This document shows, one piece after another, positions 1 to 8,485 of a DNA stretch of 64,000 nt. The translations under genes were made by a program, and so were the position numbers. The notes under the pieces were generated by a model that had not been told where the DNA came from, ran no database searches, and was given only the letters and a program-made list of their open reading frames with translations. This DNA comes from Bradyrhizobium sp. NP1. Its GTDB lineage: Bacteria > Pseudomonadota > Alphaproteobacteria > Rhizobiales > Xanthobacteraceae. Numbering within the stretch: the stretch's first letter is position 1; every line of letters begins with the position of its first letter. The DNA is taken from assembly GCF_030378205.1 (NCBI RefSeq), contig NZ_CP127385.1:4628001-4692000 (forward strand). Direction: 5' to 3'.

Positions 1-163
1 TCACCACGTCCTCGACCTCGCCGGGCGCGATGCCGGCGCGCTTCACGGCTTCGGCGATCACATGGCCGGCCATGGTCGGGCCGTCGGTGTTGTTGAGCGC
101 GCCGCGATAGGCTTTTCCGACGCCGGTACGCGCGGTGGAAACGATTACTGCTTCAGTCGTCAT
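1..163 (-). CDS. Thiolase (acetyl-CoA acyltransferase), N-terminal part only
   Basis: The gene starts at an ATG on the minus strand at 163 and runs off the left edge, leaving 54 residues. The N-terminus reads like a degradative thiolase: a short beta strand, then STARTGVGKAYRG, then an LNNTDG stretch. Thiolases of this type cleave 3-ketoacyl-CoA in beta-oxidation or condense acetyl-CoA. The catalytic Cys lies outside the window. It is the last visible gene of a minus-strand series and starts 15 bases after the upstream dehydrogenase stop, so it is probably co-transcribed with both acyl-CoA dehydrogenases. Family is clear; chain-length specificity cannot be judged. Confidence 0.85.
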   Translation of the reverse strand, partial: MTTEAVIVSTARTGVGKAYRGALNNTDGPTMAGHVIAEAVKRAGIAPGEVEDVV

Positions 164-178
164 GCTTGCCTCTTTGCT

Positions 179-1309
179 TTAAGCCGCGGCCTCGAGCTGT
201 GCGTAGCGCAGCACGTGATAGGCGGGATCGCCGAACTGGATGTTGATGGAAGAAATCCGCTTGAAGTAATGGCCCACATTCAGTTCATCAGTCATCCCCA
301 TGCCGCCATGGATCTGCACTGCCTGGTCGGCAATGAACTTGCCGGCGTAACCGACCTTCGACTTGACGCCCGAGGCGAGCCGCGAGACGCCGGCGCCGCC
401 TGCGTCGAGGCTGAGATTGAGATGCTGCATCAGCGAGAGCGCTTCCTGATGCGCGATGAACATGTCGACCATCCGGTGCTGCAGCACCTGGAAGCTGCCG
501 ATCGTGGCGCCGAACTGCCTGCGTGTCTTGGCGTATTCCAGCGTCGCGGAGTTCAACTCCCCGATCGCGCCAACCGCCTCGGCGCAAAGCGCGGCGATGG
601 CGCGGTCCCGGCAGGCCTCCAGCGCGGCGACGCCCTCACCTTCCTTGCCAAGCAGCTGTCCCCTGACGCCGCGCAGGCTGATCTCGGCGGCGTGGCGGCC
701 ATCGATGGTCTTGAAGCTTTGCAGGTCGAGATTGGCGGCGTGGCGGTCGACCACGAACAGGCTGACACCCCCACGATCGTGGCGATGACCCGACGTGCGC
801 GCGGAGACGATCAGATAATCGGCCCAGGGCGCGGCGATGACGGCTGCCTTCTCGCCGCTCAGCACGTAGTCCTTGCCCTCGCGACGCGCGCTGGTCGTGA
901 CGTTGGCAAGATCGAAGCGCGAAGCCTTCTCGGCCCAGGCCAACGCCCAGATCTCTCGTCCCGCAATGATGTCCGGGATTAGGGCCTGCTTCTGCTCTTC
1001 GGACCCAACATGCTCGATCAGCCCGCCGGCAAGCAAGATCGTCTCAAGGAACGGCTCGACCACGAGGTGGCGGCCGAACTCCTGCATGATGATCATGGTC
1101 GACAGCGTCCCACCGCCGAGGCCGCCAACATCCTCGGAGAACGGCGCGGCGAACAGGCCGAGCTCGGCAAATGCCTGCCATTGCGTCCGGCTCCAGCCCT
1201 CTTCGCTTGCGACGATCTTGCGACGTGCATCGAAGTCATACTGGTCGCGCAGCAGCCGCTGGACGCTGGATCGCAACAATTCCTGCTCTTCCGTGAACTG
1301 GATATCCAT
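179..1309 (-). CDS. Acyl-CoA dehydrogenase family protein (probable non-catalytic partner)
   Basis: This 376-residue protein has acyl-CoA dehydrogenase architecture: an N-terminal helical domain, a middle beta domain from about residue 120, and a C-terminal helical bundle with the FAD/dimer segment RRQFGATIGSFQVLQHRM. The C-terminal segment near residue 335 reads GGMGMTDELNVGHYFKR and lacks the EIQR-type motif of the neighbouring paralogue. It is encoded 23 bases downstream of that second dehydrogenase. Adjacent unequal pairs are known to form alpha2beta2 FadE enzymes in actinobacterial steroid degradation, and I infer a similar heteromer here. The substrate is probably a bulky or branched acyl-CoA, but this is not shown by the sequence. 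Confidence 0.85.
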   Translation of the reverse strand: MDIQFTEEQELLRSSVQRLLRDQYDFDARRKIVASEEGWSRTQWQAFAELGLFAAPFSEDVGGLGGGTLSTMIIMQEFGRHLVVEPFLETILLAGGLIEHVGSEEQKQALIPDIIAGREIWALAWAEKASRFDLANVTTSARREGKDYVLSGEKAAVIAAPWADYLIVSARTSGHRHDRGGVSLFVVDRHAANLDLQSFKTIDGRHAAEISLRGVRGQLLGKEGEGVAALEACRDRAIAALCAEAVGAIGELNSATLEYAKTRRQFGATIGSFQVLQHRMVDMFIAHQEALSLMQHLNLSLDAGGAGVSRLASGVKSKVGYAGKFIADQAVQIHGGMGMTDELNVGHYFKRISSINIQFGDPAYHVLRYAQLEAAA

Positions 1310-1332
1310 CCGATCCTCTTGTTTCGCGGTTG

Positions 1333-2514
1333 CTAGAGACCGAGCACCGCTTTGGCGATGATGTTGCGCTGGATCTCGTTCGATCCGCCGTAGATGCTGA
1401 GCTTGCGTGAGTTGAGGTATTTCTCCGACGCCGTGTGTCCGTAGTCCGGGCCCGGCATGAAATGATTGGCGCTGAAAGGATGTTCGCGGATCGCGAGCCC
1501 GTAATTGCCGATTGCGCGATGGGTCAGTTCGGTAATGTTCTGGAAGATCTCGGTCCCGCGGATCTTGAACAGCGACGCCGACGGCCCCGGATCGATGCCG
1601 CGCGCCATCTGCGCCACAACGCGAAGCTCGGTCGCCTCCAGCGCCAGCACGTCGAGCTCGACACGGGCGATGTCCCTGATGAATTCCAGATGAGCCGGAT
1701 CGTCTTCCGGGATCTCGGCCTTCACGATCTTCTTCAGACGCTCGATGTAGCGCGTCGAGCGGCCGATGCCGGCCATGGAGGTACGTTCATTGCCGAGCAG
1801 GAATTTGGCGTAGGTCCAGCCCTTGTTCTCCACGCCGATCAGGTTCTCGACGGGCACGCGGACGTTTTCCAGGAAAACGTCGTTGACCTCGTGCGAACCA
1901 TCGATGGTGATGATCGGCCGCACGGTGACGCCCGGCGATTTCATGTCGATCAAGAGGAACGAGATGCCGGACTGCGGCTTGGCCGACGGATCGGTGCGAA
2001 CCAGGCAGAAAATCCAGTCCGCATGCTGCGCCAGCGTGGTCCAGGTCTTGTGGCCATTGACGATGTAGTGGTCGCCGTCGCGGACCGCCTTGGTGCGAAC
2101 CGTGGCGAGATCGGATCCGGAGCCCGGCTCGGAATAGCCCTGGCACCACCAGTCCTCGCCCGACAGGATACGCGGCAGATGCCTCTTCTTCTGAGCCTCG
2201 TTGCCGAATGTGTAAATGACAGGGCCGACCATCGTGATGCTGAAGGCCAGTGGCGGCAGCGTACCCGCACGAGTGGCCTCCTGCTCGAAGATGAATCGGC
2301 GCGTGATCGACCAGCCGGGGCCACCATATTCCTTCGGCCAGAGCGGCGCGATCCAGCCCTTCTTGTACAGGATGCGATGCCAGAGCAGCATCTGCTCCTT
2401 GGTCAGGTCGGTCTCCGGGTTGGGGACGCGCATCTCTGCCGGATAGTTATCCTTGATGAACGCGCGCACCTCGTCGCGGAACGCCGTATCTTCTGGGGAT
2501 AGCGCGAGCTCCAT
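1333..2514 (-). CDS. Acyl-CoA dehydrogenase family protein
   Basis: A full-length 393-residue FAD-dependent acyl-CoA dehydrogenase. Visible elements include WPKEYGGPGW near residue 60, the FAD/substrate segment CQGYSEPGSGSDLA, GHKTWTTLAQHADW, and the C-terminal YGGSNEIQRNIIAKA (residues 375-389). In medium-chain enzymes the catalytic Glu follows the Tyr of this C-terminal motif; here that position is Gly, as in the FadE subgroup acting on steroid or terpenoid side chains, where the base comes from elsewhere. The gene lies 12 bases from the SDR upstream and 23 bases from the partner dehydrogenase, so it belongs to the same operon. Confidence 0.9.
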   Translation of the reverse strand: MELALSPEDTAFRDEVRAFIKDNYPAEMRVPNPETDLTKEQMLLWHRILYKKGWIAPLWPKEYGGPGWSITRRFIFEQEATRAGTLPPLAFSITMVGPVIYTFGNEAQKKRHLPRILSGEDWWCQGYSEPGSGSDLATVRTKAVRDGDHYIVNGHKTWTTLAQHADWIFCLVRTDPSAKPQSGISFLLIDMKSPGVTVRPIITIDGSHEVNDVFLENVRVPVENLIGVENKGWTYAKFLLGNERTSMAGIGRSTRYIERLKKIVKAEIPEDDPAHLEFIRDIARVELDVLALEATELRVVAQMARGIDPGPSASLFKIRGTEIFQNITELTHRAIGNYGLAIREHPFSANHFMPGPDYGHTASEKYLNSRKLSIYGGSNEIQRNIIAKAVLGL

Positions 2515-2526
2515 CGGTCGGGCTCC

Positions 2527-3264
2527 CTACCACTTCTCGCCGAAGGGCCGGATTTCCAGCTCAAAAGTCCAGGCGCTCTTCGGCTGTTGGTAGAGCTGCC
2601 AATAGGCGCCTGCGACCGAGGCCGGCGGCATCAACAGATCGGGATTGTCGAGCGCCTCCTTGCCCCAGATCTGCTCTCGGCGCTGCCGCACCCATTCGGT
2701 ATCGACGCCGGAGTCGATGATGAGATGCGCGACATGGATGTTCTTCGGCCCCAATTCGCGCGCCATCGCCTGGGCCACCGCGCGCAGACCGAACTTGGCG
2801 CTGGCAAACGCTGCATAGCCGGGGCCGCCGCGCAACGACGCGGTCGCCCCGGTGAAGAAGATATTGCCACTGCCCCGCGGCAGCATCAGCCGCGCCGCTT
2901 CGCGGCCGGCGAGAAAGCCGGAATAGCAGGCCATTTCCCAGACCTTGCGAAACACACGCTCGGTGGTGTCCAAAATCGGGAAATTGACGTTGGCGCCGAT
3001 ATTGAAGATGCAGGCTTCCATCGGCGCGTGCTTGTCGGCGTCGTTGAGGAAGGAGATGATCTCCTCCTCCTTCCGCGCATCCAGCGAGCGTGCGTGGATT
3101 TCACCACCGGCCGCTTCGATTTCCTTGACCAGCGGCTCGAGCTTGGCGCCGTTCCGGCGGCCCGCAAAGATCGTGAACCCTTCGGAAGCGAATTTCTTGG
3201 CAATCTCGGTGCCGATGTAGTCGCCGGCGCCTATCACCGCAACAGTCTTGTTTCTCTTCTGCAA
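2527..3264 (-). CDS. Atypical short-chain dehydrogenase/reductase with Phe in place of the catalytic Tyr
   Basis: The 245-residue protein has an SDR Rossmann fold beginning VAVIGAGDYIG (residues 8-18), an unusual nucleotide-binding loop compared with TGxxxGxG. The active-site helix reads GYAAFASAKFGLRAVAQ: Lys157 is present but the residue four before it is Phe153, not Tyr. A Tyr at 150 is seven residues before the Lys. The NNAG motif is replaced by NIGANVNF. The fold is therefore clear while ordinary ketone/alcohol chemistry is doubtful. Its place between the ligase and the dehydrogenases suggests a role in the same acyl-CoA pathway. Confidence 0.85.
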   Translation of the reverse strand: MQKRNKTVAVIGAGDYIGTEIAKKFASEGFTIFAGRRNGAKLEPLVKEIEAAGGEIHARSLDARKEEEIISFLNDADKHAPMEACIFNIGANVNFPILDTTERVFRKVWEMACYSGFLAGREAARLMLPRGSGNIFFTGATASLRGGPGYAAFASAKFGLRAVAQAMARELGPKNIHVAHLIIDSGVDTEWVRQRREQIWGKEALDNPDLLMPPASVAGAYWQLYQQPKSAWTFELEIRPFGEKW

Positions 3265-3311
3265 GGGTCTTCTCCGGCGTTGGCAAAGGATTGGTACGAG
3301 GTCTCCGGCGC

Positions 3312-4865
3312 TCAGCTGCGCAGCGATTCCGCTAGCTTGTGCTTCAGGAGCTTGCCTGTCGACGTCGCGGGCAGAGCATCCATCAGAATGATCTCCGACG
3401 GCCGCTTGCAGGAGGTGAGCTGCGGCGCGATATGGGCCATCAAGTCCTGCGCCGTGACATTCGATCCCTTCAGGAGCTGGACGAACGCGACAGCCTCTTC
3501 ATTGCCCTCGACCTGCCGCCCGACCACGGCAGACTGCACCACGGCGGGATGGGTGCTGATGACCGCCTCGATCTCGGCCGGATAGACGTTGAAGCCAGAG
3601 CGGATAATCATCTCTTTCGTGCGCCCGACGATGTACATCTGATCGCCCTCGAACCGGGCAAGATCACCGGTATTGAACCAGCCATCTTCGTCGATCGCTT
3701 TCGCGGTGAGCTCGGGCGCGCGGTAGTAACCACGCATCACGTTCGGGCCGCGGACGTGGAGCTCACCGATATCGCCATTCGTGACAATCGTCCCGTCCCG
3801 CGCAACAATGCGCGCCTCCAGGCCCGCCAGGATCGCTCCGACCGAATTGTCGCTACGCGGCGCATCGGGACGCACGCCGGATATTCCCGGCGAGCACTCG
3901 GTGATGCCGAAGGCGTTGAACAGGGGAAGGCCCAGCTCCTTTTCCACGCGCGCTTTCAGATCAAGATCGAGCGGGGCCCCGGCGACCGCGATCAGTCGGA
4001 GCGCGCCGCGGTCCAGTTTGGGCAGCCCCGCCGTCGCCTTGTATTCGAGAAGCCGTTGGTAGGTTGCGGGCACGCCGTTCAACAAGGTGACGCCCTCTTC
4101 GGCCATCGCCCTCACGAGCGCCGCCGGGGCGTATTTGACCACCAGACGGATCCTGGCGCCGACCATGAGTGTCATGATCAGAAGCGAAATTCCGACGATA
4201 TGAGAAATCGGCAGCACGCAATATTGCACGTCGGCTGCAGTCATATTGCGATGAATGGCCGTGCTCTTGGCGCTAAACAGCAGATTGCGATGCGTGAGCA
4301 TGACGCCTTTCGGCGTTCCCGTGGTTCCCGACGTGTAGATCAAGACAGCAACTTGCTTTGCACCATCGGCCTCAACGGGCTCGGCGCGGGTATTCTCATT
4401 CAGTGCCGCAACGCCGATATGAGCGAGCGGGCCAACGTCGCGAATGCCGGCTCCCGAGCGCGATGCATGGGCGGCCGCCTCCTCGGAAACGTCTGCAGTG
4501 AAGAAGACGCGACGGGCACCGCTGTGATCCCTGATCTGGTCGAGTTCACGCGGTGACAGACGTGGATTGGCCACGATGGCCCAGGCATCCAGCCGACTAG
4601 CGGCGAACAGCAGGCAAGCCAGCGATATACAGTTTTCACTGACGATCATGACGCGGTCGCCGGACCGGATTCCCAGCTCCCGCAGCGCATCGGCGGTTTC
4701 AGACACCGCGCGATCAAACTGGCGATAGGTCAACCTCTTGCCGTCCTCGACAAGGGCGATGCTGTCCGGCGTTGCCGCAACATAGTGCTCAAAGACCTGG
4801 TGGATGCGGTTCGGCAGGCTTTCAAGAATTTCGGCCGCCGCGTCGCTTCGCTCCGATGTCAGCAA
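3312..4865 (-). CDS. AMP-forming acyl-CoA ligase
   Basis: A 517-residue member of the ANL adenylating family. The phosphate-binding loop YTSGTTGTPKGVMLTHRN, the FGITE(C) substrate/AMP loop, GWFNTGDLARFEGDQ and the hinge GRTKEMIIRSGFNVYP are all intact, as is the C-terminal catalytic Lys in PATSTGKLLKHKL (about residue 505). It activates a carboxylic acid as an acyl-AMP and then transfers it to CoA, which would supply the substrate for the dehydrogenases downstream. It starts the run of five same-strand genes toward position 1, with a 47-base gap to the SDR. The substrate is not deducible. Confidence 0.9.
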   Translation of the reverse strand: MLTSERSDAAAEILESLPNRIHQVFEHYVAATPDSIALVEDGKRLTYRQFDRAVSETADALRELGIRSGDRVMIVSENCISLACLLFAASRLDAWAIVANPRLSPRELDQIRDHSGARRVFFTADVSEEAAAHASRSGAGIRDVGPLAHIGVAALNENTRAEPVEADGAKQVAVLIYTSGTTGTPKGVMLTHRNLLFSAKSTAIHRNMTAADVQYCVLPISHIVGISLLIMTLMVGARIRLVVKYAPAALVRAMAEEGVTLLNGVPATYQRLLEYKATAGLPKLDRGALRLIAVAGAPLDLDLKARVEKELGLPLFNAFGITECSPGISGVRPDAPRSDNSVGAILAGLEARIVARDGTIVTNGDIGELHVRGPNVMRGYYRAPELTAKAIDEDGWFNTGDLARFEGDQMYIVGRTKEMIIRSGFNVYPAEIEAVISTHPAVVQSAVVGRQVEGNEEAVAFVQLLKGSNVTAQDLMAHIAPQLTSCKRPSEIILMDALPATSTGKLLKHKLAESLRS

Positions 4866-4927
4866 GGATACCTCCTCCGCGATTGCCGCTTTTCCGGTCT
4901 CGTGTGCAACTCTCGGCTAACAGCGCT

Positions 4928-5566
4928 TCATGCCGTCTTGCGTCGCGCGACATTCAATTGCGCGACGATCTCTTCCTCGACATTGCGCAGACTGTCCTTG
5001 CCGAAGAAAATCTCATTCCCGACGAAGAAGGTCGGCGAGCCGAACGCACCGCGAGCCACCGCGTCGCTGGTGTTCTCGATCAGCTTCTTCTTGACGTCGT
5101 CCTGCTGCGTGCGCGCGATGAGGCGATCGATGTCGACGCCCGACGAAACGAACGCCTCGCGGAAGATTTGGGGATCGTCCATCTTCTTCGGCTCGACCCA
5201 CATGTGGTGGTAGGCCGCGCGGAAATAGATCTCGAACATCCCCTCGAACTGCGCGGCGACGGCGCCCCGCATCAGCGTCAACGTGTTCACCGGAAAGAAG
5301 GGATTGGACTTGAACTTCGTGATGTTGTGCCGGCGCAGGAAGCGCTGCGTCTCCAATGAGTTGTATTGCGGCTTGTTCTTGATCCCGCGCAAAGAGTCGA
5401 ACGGCGACATGTTGCCAGTGGCCTTGTAAACACCGCCCAGCAACACCGGGACATAGTCGAATTTCACGCCGGTCCGCCGCTCGATCTCCGGCAGGACGAG
5501 TTCCGCGAGATAGGCGTTGGGGCTGCCGAAATCGAATTGAAACTCGACCCTGAGCGGTGCGGCCAT
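4928..5566 (-). CDS. DsbA-fold 2-hydroxychromene-2-carboxylate isomerase family protein
   Basis: I place the start at the ATG at 5566 (212 residues) rather than at 5662 because AAGGGAAAGG lies just upstream. The protein begins VEFQFDFGSPNAYLAE, the NahD-type strand and Ser (residue 15) that replaces the CxxC of thioredoxin-like enzymes. A C-terminal GSPTFFVGNEIFFGKD is the usual DsbA-like cis-Pro/beta region. Relatives are glutathione-dependent isomerases of naphthalene degradation, but many act on unknown substrates. It is transcribed away from the HxlR regulator at 5786 and toward the acyl-CoA ligase, so it may be the first gene of that operon. Confidence 0.85.
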   Translation of the reverse strand: MAAPLRVEFQFDFGSPNAYLAELVLPEIERRTGVKFDYVPVLLGGVYKATGNMSPFDSLRGIKNKPQYNSLETQRFLRRHNITKFKSNPFFPVNTLTLMRGAVAAQFEGMFEIYFRAAYHHMWVEPKKMDDPQIFREAFVSSGVDIDRLIARTQQDDVKKKLIENTSDAVARGAFGSPTFFVGNEIFFGKDSLRNVEEEIVAQLNVARRKTA

Positions 5567-5630
5567 CGCGAGTGCCCTTTCCCTTGGTGCGGTGGCAGAC
5601 CGCCTGTCGTTGTTGTGACAGAGCGTATAA

Positions 5631-5647
5631 AGTTCTATTTTAGAACT
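5631..5647. promoter_or_regulatory. Perfect palindrome in the divergent promoter region, candidate HxlR operator
   Basis: AGTTCTA-TTT-TAGAACT is a perfect 7-base inverted repeat with a 3-base spacer, lying 64 bases upstream of the isomerase start and 139 bases upstream of the HxlR start. HxlR/DUF24 regulators bind short palindromes as dimers, commonly in divergent promoters, so it is a natural operator candidate. A diverged copy lies 76 bases away at 5707. Confidence 0.55.
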
Positions 5648-5706
5648 GTCAAACGGTTTCATACTTCCGTCCGGTGAAGGCGAACACGACCGGTTGAACT
5701 TGCCCT

Positions 5707-5723
5707 AGTTCCGAATTAGAATG
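5707..5723. promoter_or_regulatory. Diverged second copy of the AGTTC...TAGAA repeat
   Basis: AGTTCCGAATTAGAATG matches the palindrome at 5631 at 11 of 17 positions, including both AGTTC and TTAGAA half-sites. It is 63 bases before the HxlR start. It may be the autoregulatory half of a two-site arrangement. The match is imperfect, so confidence is limited. Confidence 0.35.
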
Positions 5724-5785
5724 GACAGTGCTTCGCTGCTTGTCTCGAGATTCACTGCTTGACGGCGAAGTGACTGGAGAAATAG

Positions 5786-6286
5786 ATGAAGTGGAATGCG
5801 CTTGAAGAACAACCATGCTCGCTCGCCCGCACCGTTGCGGTGATCGGCGATCGTTGGAGTCTATTGATCCTGCGGGAATGCTTTCTGCGCAAGCGACGGT
5901 TCGAAGCGTTTCAGGCGTCGCTCGGGATCACCCGCCACCTGTTGGCCGATCGCCTGAAGAAGCTGGTGCGCTTCGGCGTGCTGCGTCGGATTCCCTATCA
6001 GGAATCGCCCAAGCGCCACGAATACATCCTGACCCAGAAGGGCCTCGATCTCTATCCGATCATCATGTCGATCGTGCATTGGGGCAACATCCATATGGTG
6101 GATTCGCGCGGACGGCCCATGCTGCACCAGCATAAGAACTGCGGGCACACGTTCGATCCCGTGATGGTCTGTTCCGAATGCGGTGAACCGCTTTCGGCGA
6201 AAGCTGTGCATGTTCACCCCGGACCAGGCGCACGGAAATCCTCACCTGTCCACGCGCAGGCCGAGGAGACCAGGAAGGCGAAATAA
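5786..6286 (+). CDS. HxlR-family winged-helix transcriptional regulator with a cysteine-rich C-terminal extension
   Basis: A 166-residue regulator. Residues 9-100 match HxlR: PCSLARTVAVIGDRWSLLIL, then FQASLGITRHLLADRLKKLV as the recognition region, then the wing RRIPYQESPKRHEYILT. The N-terminal Cys11 is at the place where redox-sensing HxlR proteins such as HypR and YodB carry their sensor Cys. The C-terminus has Cys and His residues (NCGHTF, VCSECGEP) that could bind zinc. The gene is divergent from the isomerase/acyl-CoA ligase cluster and probably controls it. ATG at 5786 follows GGAG. Confidence 0.9.
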   Translation: MKWNALEEQPCSLARTVAVIGDRWSLLILRECFLRKRRFEAFQASLGITRHLLADRLKKLVRFGVLRRIPYQESPKRHEYILTQKGLDLYPIIMSIVHWGNIHMVDSRGRPMLHQHKNCGHTFDPVMVCSECGEPLSAKAVHVHPGPGARKSSPVHAQAEETRKAK

Positions 6287-6590
6287 GTGACTTTCGACGC
6301 CGACCGTTCTATTAGCCCAACAGGCCGGGCCGGTCCGCGCTGAAAACGGTACCGCCCTGATCCGAGCGAGTGCGCGTCCAGCGTTTGAACGCCGCGCAAT
6401 CCAGATTTGTGACGCAAAAACACACTAGCACCAACCGCGGCAGAGGGCGTCGAACGCCTGTATTCAGATAAATTTGGCGTTTGCGTCGTATTGTCTGCGG
6501 GGGGATGCCCGAAGGCACGCCCGCCTCACGCGCTCCCGTTCGGCAAACCGCGCGTGCTCGAGTCGAGCATCGAGGCTCCTTTCGTGCCCG
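6287..6590. other. Intergenic region, no gene seen
   Basis: This 304-base gap lies between two convergent genes. No start codon with a ribosome-binding site opens a convincing frame, and I see no strong hairpin followed by a T-run. Confidence 0.5.
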
Positions 6591-7382
6591 TCAATTCAGG
6601 ATTACGGCGGAACCGCCACCGTCGATCGCAAGCGCCTGACCGCTGACGTGGCGCGACGCTTCAGAGGCGAAGAACACGACCGGCCCCTTGATATCGTAGT
6701 CGCCGCCAGCGCGCCCCAGCGGCGTGACCTTCGCGATCTCATCGGCCCTTTCTGCTAGCCCGGCCGACAGCTTCGTCGGGAAATAGCCTGGACAGATGGC
6801 GTTGACGTTGATGTTGTGCTTGCCCCACTCGGTCGCGAGCGCTTGGGTGAGCGTGATCAGCGCGCCCTTGCTCGTATTGTAGGCGACCGAGAAGACCCCG
6901 CCGTCGGGGCGGGAGCCGCCGAACCCCGCGATCGACGCGATGTTGATGATCTTGCCGGAGTTATTGGGGATCATCGAGCGGCGCGCGACCTCGCGCGCAA
7001 CGAGAAAGCACGCATCGACGTTCAGCCCCATCACCTTGCGCCAGGCTTCCGGGCTGTGCTCGATGGCCGAGGCGCCCCACACCGTGCCGGCGTTGTTGAC
7101 GAGGATGTCGATCTTCCCATGGTGGTCGAGCACCGCGCCGACGAGGCTCGCGGCGGCGTCGGCGGTCGCAGCGCCGAGGTCGTTCGCGATGGTCAGGACC
7201 TCGATATTCGTCCGCCGGAGAGCGGCCGATGCGGCGTCGAGTTCGTGCTGCTTTCGCGCGCTGATCGCCAGCTTGCAGCCCATCTCGCCGAGCGCCTCGG
7301 CCATCTGGAATCCGATGCCTCGCGATCCGCCCGTGACCAGCGCAACCTTGCCGCCGAGATCAAACAGCTTGTTCGCCTGCAT
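6591..7382 (-). CDS. SDR-family oxidoreductase
   Basis: A 263-residue classical SDR. TGGSRGIG is at residues 17-24, NNAG at 96-99, Ser at about 150 (NIASIAG) and the YxxxK pair at Tyr168/Lys172. The C-terminus SGQALAIDGGGSAVIL is the usual dimer tail. Such enzymes interconvert hydroxyl and keto groups using NAD(P)H; a 3-hydroxyacyl-CoA or alcohol substrate fits the neighbourhood. It lies 166 bases downstream of the enoyl-CoA hydratase on the same strand. Sequence style is close to the SDR at 26646-27422, which may have a related role. Confidence 0.9.
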   Translation of the reverse strand: MQANKLFDLGGKVALVTGGSRGIGFQMAEALGEMGCKLAISARKQHELDAASAALRRTNIEVLTIANDLGAATADAAASLVGAVLDHHGKIDILVNNAGTVWGASAIEHSPEAWRKVMGLNVDACFLVAREVARRSMIPNNSGKIINIASIAGFGGSRPDGGVFSVAYNTSKGALITLTQALATEWGKHNINVNAICPGYFPTKLSAGLAERADEIAKVTPLGRAGGDYDIKGPVVFFASEASRHVSGQALAIDGGGSAVILN

Positions 7383-7548
7383 AGTCGCTCCTCTCCTTGA
7401 CCGTGTTCACCTCGCCGATGGACGATCCGGCTTCTGCCTCGCGCGCCAACAGGTCCACGACCTGTCTGGCGAGGCCGCGGCGATGCGTTCGAGTCAGAGA
7501 TTGCCGGCGCGCTCGTCCATGTTCAGCTCGAACTCCCGATCTACTTGC

Positions 7549-8352
7549 CTACAGGTCCGCGATCTGGCGACCGAGGTCGAGCTCGAACGCGCCGGCGGTC
7601 CCAAGGCCGCGTTCACGGGATTTGGCCATCTTTTCGAGTGCTGCCGAAGACCTCAAGGTCCCGCCGAAGATCGCTTGCGTCGATTGAAGCTCGGCCTGGC
7701 GGGGCAAGCCGTTTTGATTGAGGATCGACTTGGTGGCATTCAGCGCCTGGCTGTCGAATGACAGAATGCGGCGCACGAAATTGGCGACAAAGTCGTCGAG
7801 CTCCGCGTCAGGGATAGCGCGATTGATCCAGCCATATCTCTCAGCCGTCTCGGCATCGAAATCGTCTCCGCCGAGCGCGATCTCGATTGCCCTCGCGCGC
7901 CCGACCAGGAGCGGCAGGCGCGCAAGGGCGCCCCCGCCCGCAATTAGGCCGAATCCGACCTCCGGCTGACCAAAGACGGCTTTCTCTCGACTAGCGAAGC
8001 GCAGGTCGCAGGCCAAAGCGAACTCGGCGCCGCCCGCGCGCGTCCGGCCGCGAATGACCGCGATGCTGAGAACGTTGCTGTGGGCGAGCCTGGTCGCGGC
8101 CTCGATCCAACGCGGCTTGCCGAAGCGGCTGGTCGATTCCCCCACGCCATAGTGAGCGAGGAAGAAGTCCGGATTCGCGCTCTCGAAGGTCACGACCTTG
8201 AGGGAGGGCTCGGCCCCGATCGCTTCGACGAGGTCGAAGATCTCGTCGTACATCTGATCGTCGACCGTGTTGATCGGTGGGTGATTGAGCGTCACACGCC
8301 AGAAGCCTGGCACCTGCTTGTCGGTGGTGATCCTGGTCGTCACGTTGCCCAT
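7549..8352 (-). CDS. Enoyl-CoA hydratase/isomerase family protein
   Basis: A 267-residue crotonase-fold protein. The oxyanion-hole region IRGRTRAGGAEFALACDLRFA and the following FGQPEVGFGLIAGGG are present, as is the C-terminal trimerisation region. Crotonases hydrate enoyl-CoA or perform related CoA-thioester chemistry. The active-site entrance SANPDFFLAHYGV differs from fatty-acid hydratases, so the substrate is uncertain. ATG at 8352 is preceded by GGGAAAC. It follows the 14-base inverted repeat at 8486-8535, which could regulate it. Confidence 0.88.
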   Translation of the reverse strand: MGNVTTRITTDKQVPGFWRVTLNHPPINTVDDQMYDEIFDLVEAIGAEPSLKVVTFESANPDFFLAHYGVGESTSRFGKPRWIEAATRLAHSNVLSIAVIRGRTRAGGAEFALACDLRFASREKAVFGQPEVGFGLIAGGGALARLPLLVGRARAIEIALGGDDFDAETAERYGWINRAIPDAELDDFVANFVRRILSFDSQALNATKSILNQNGLPRQAELQSTQAIFGGTLRSSAALEKMAKSRERGLGTAGAFELDLGRQIADL

Positions 8353-8485
8353 TTTGTTTCCCTTCTCCGTCTGGGAAAAAGACGCCGCGTCACCCTACTT
8401 GCTATAGCAATCGAGGGGGGAGGACATAGATGCCTCCTTTCGGGACGCGTTGTCGAAGCAAAGTCGGGCCCGGCTGGCGCCTCGT

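Noticed and set aside
2587..4556. Long open frames on the plus strand opposite the SDR and acyl-CoA ligase
   Set aside because: They have the Arg/Ala/Gly-rich bias of high-GC antisense sequence and no motifs; the minus-strand genes are clear.
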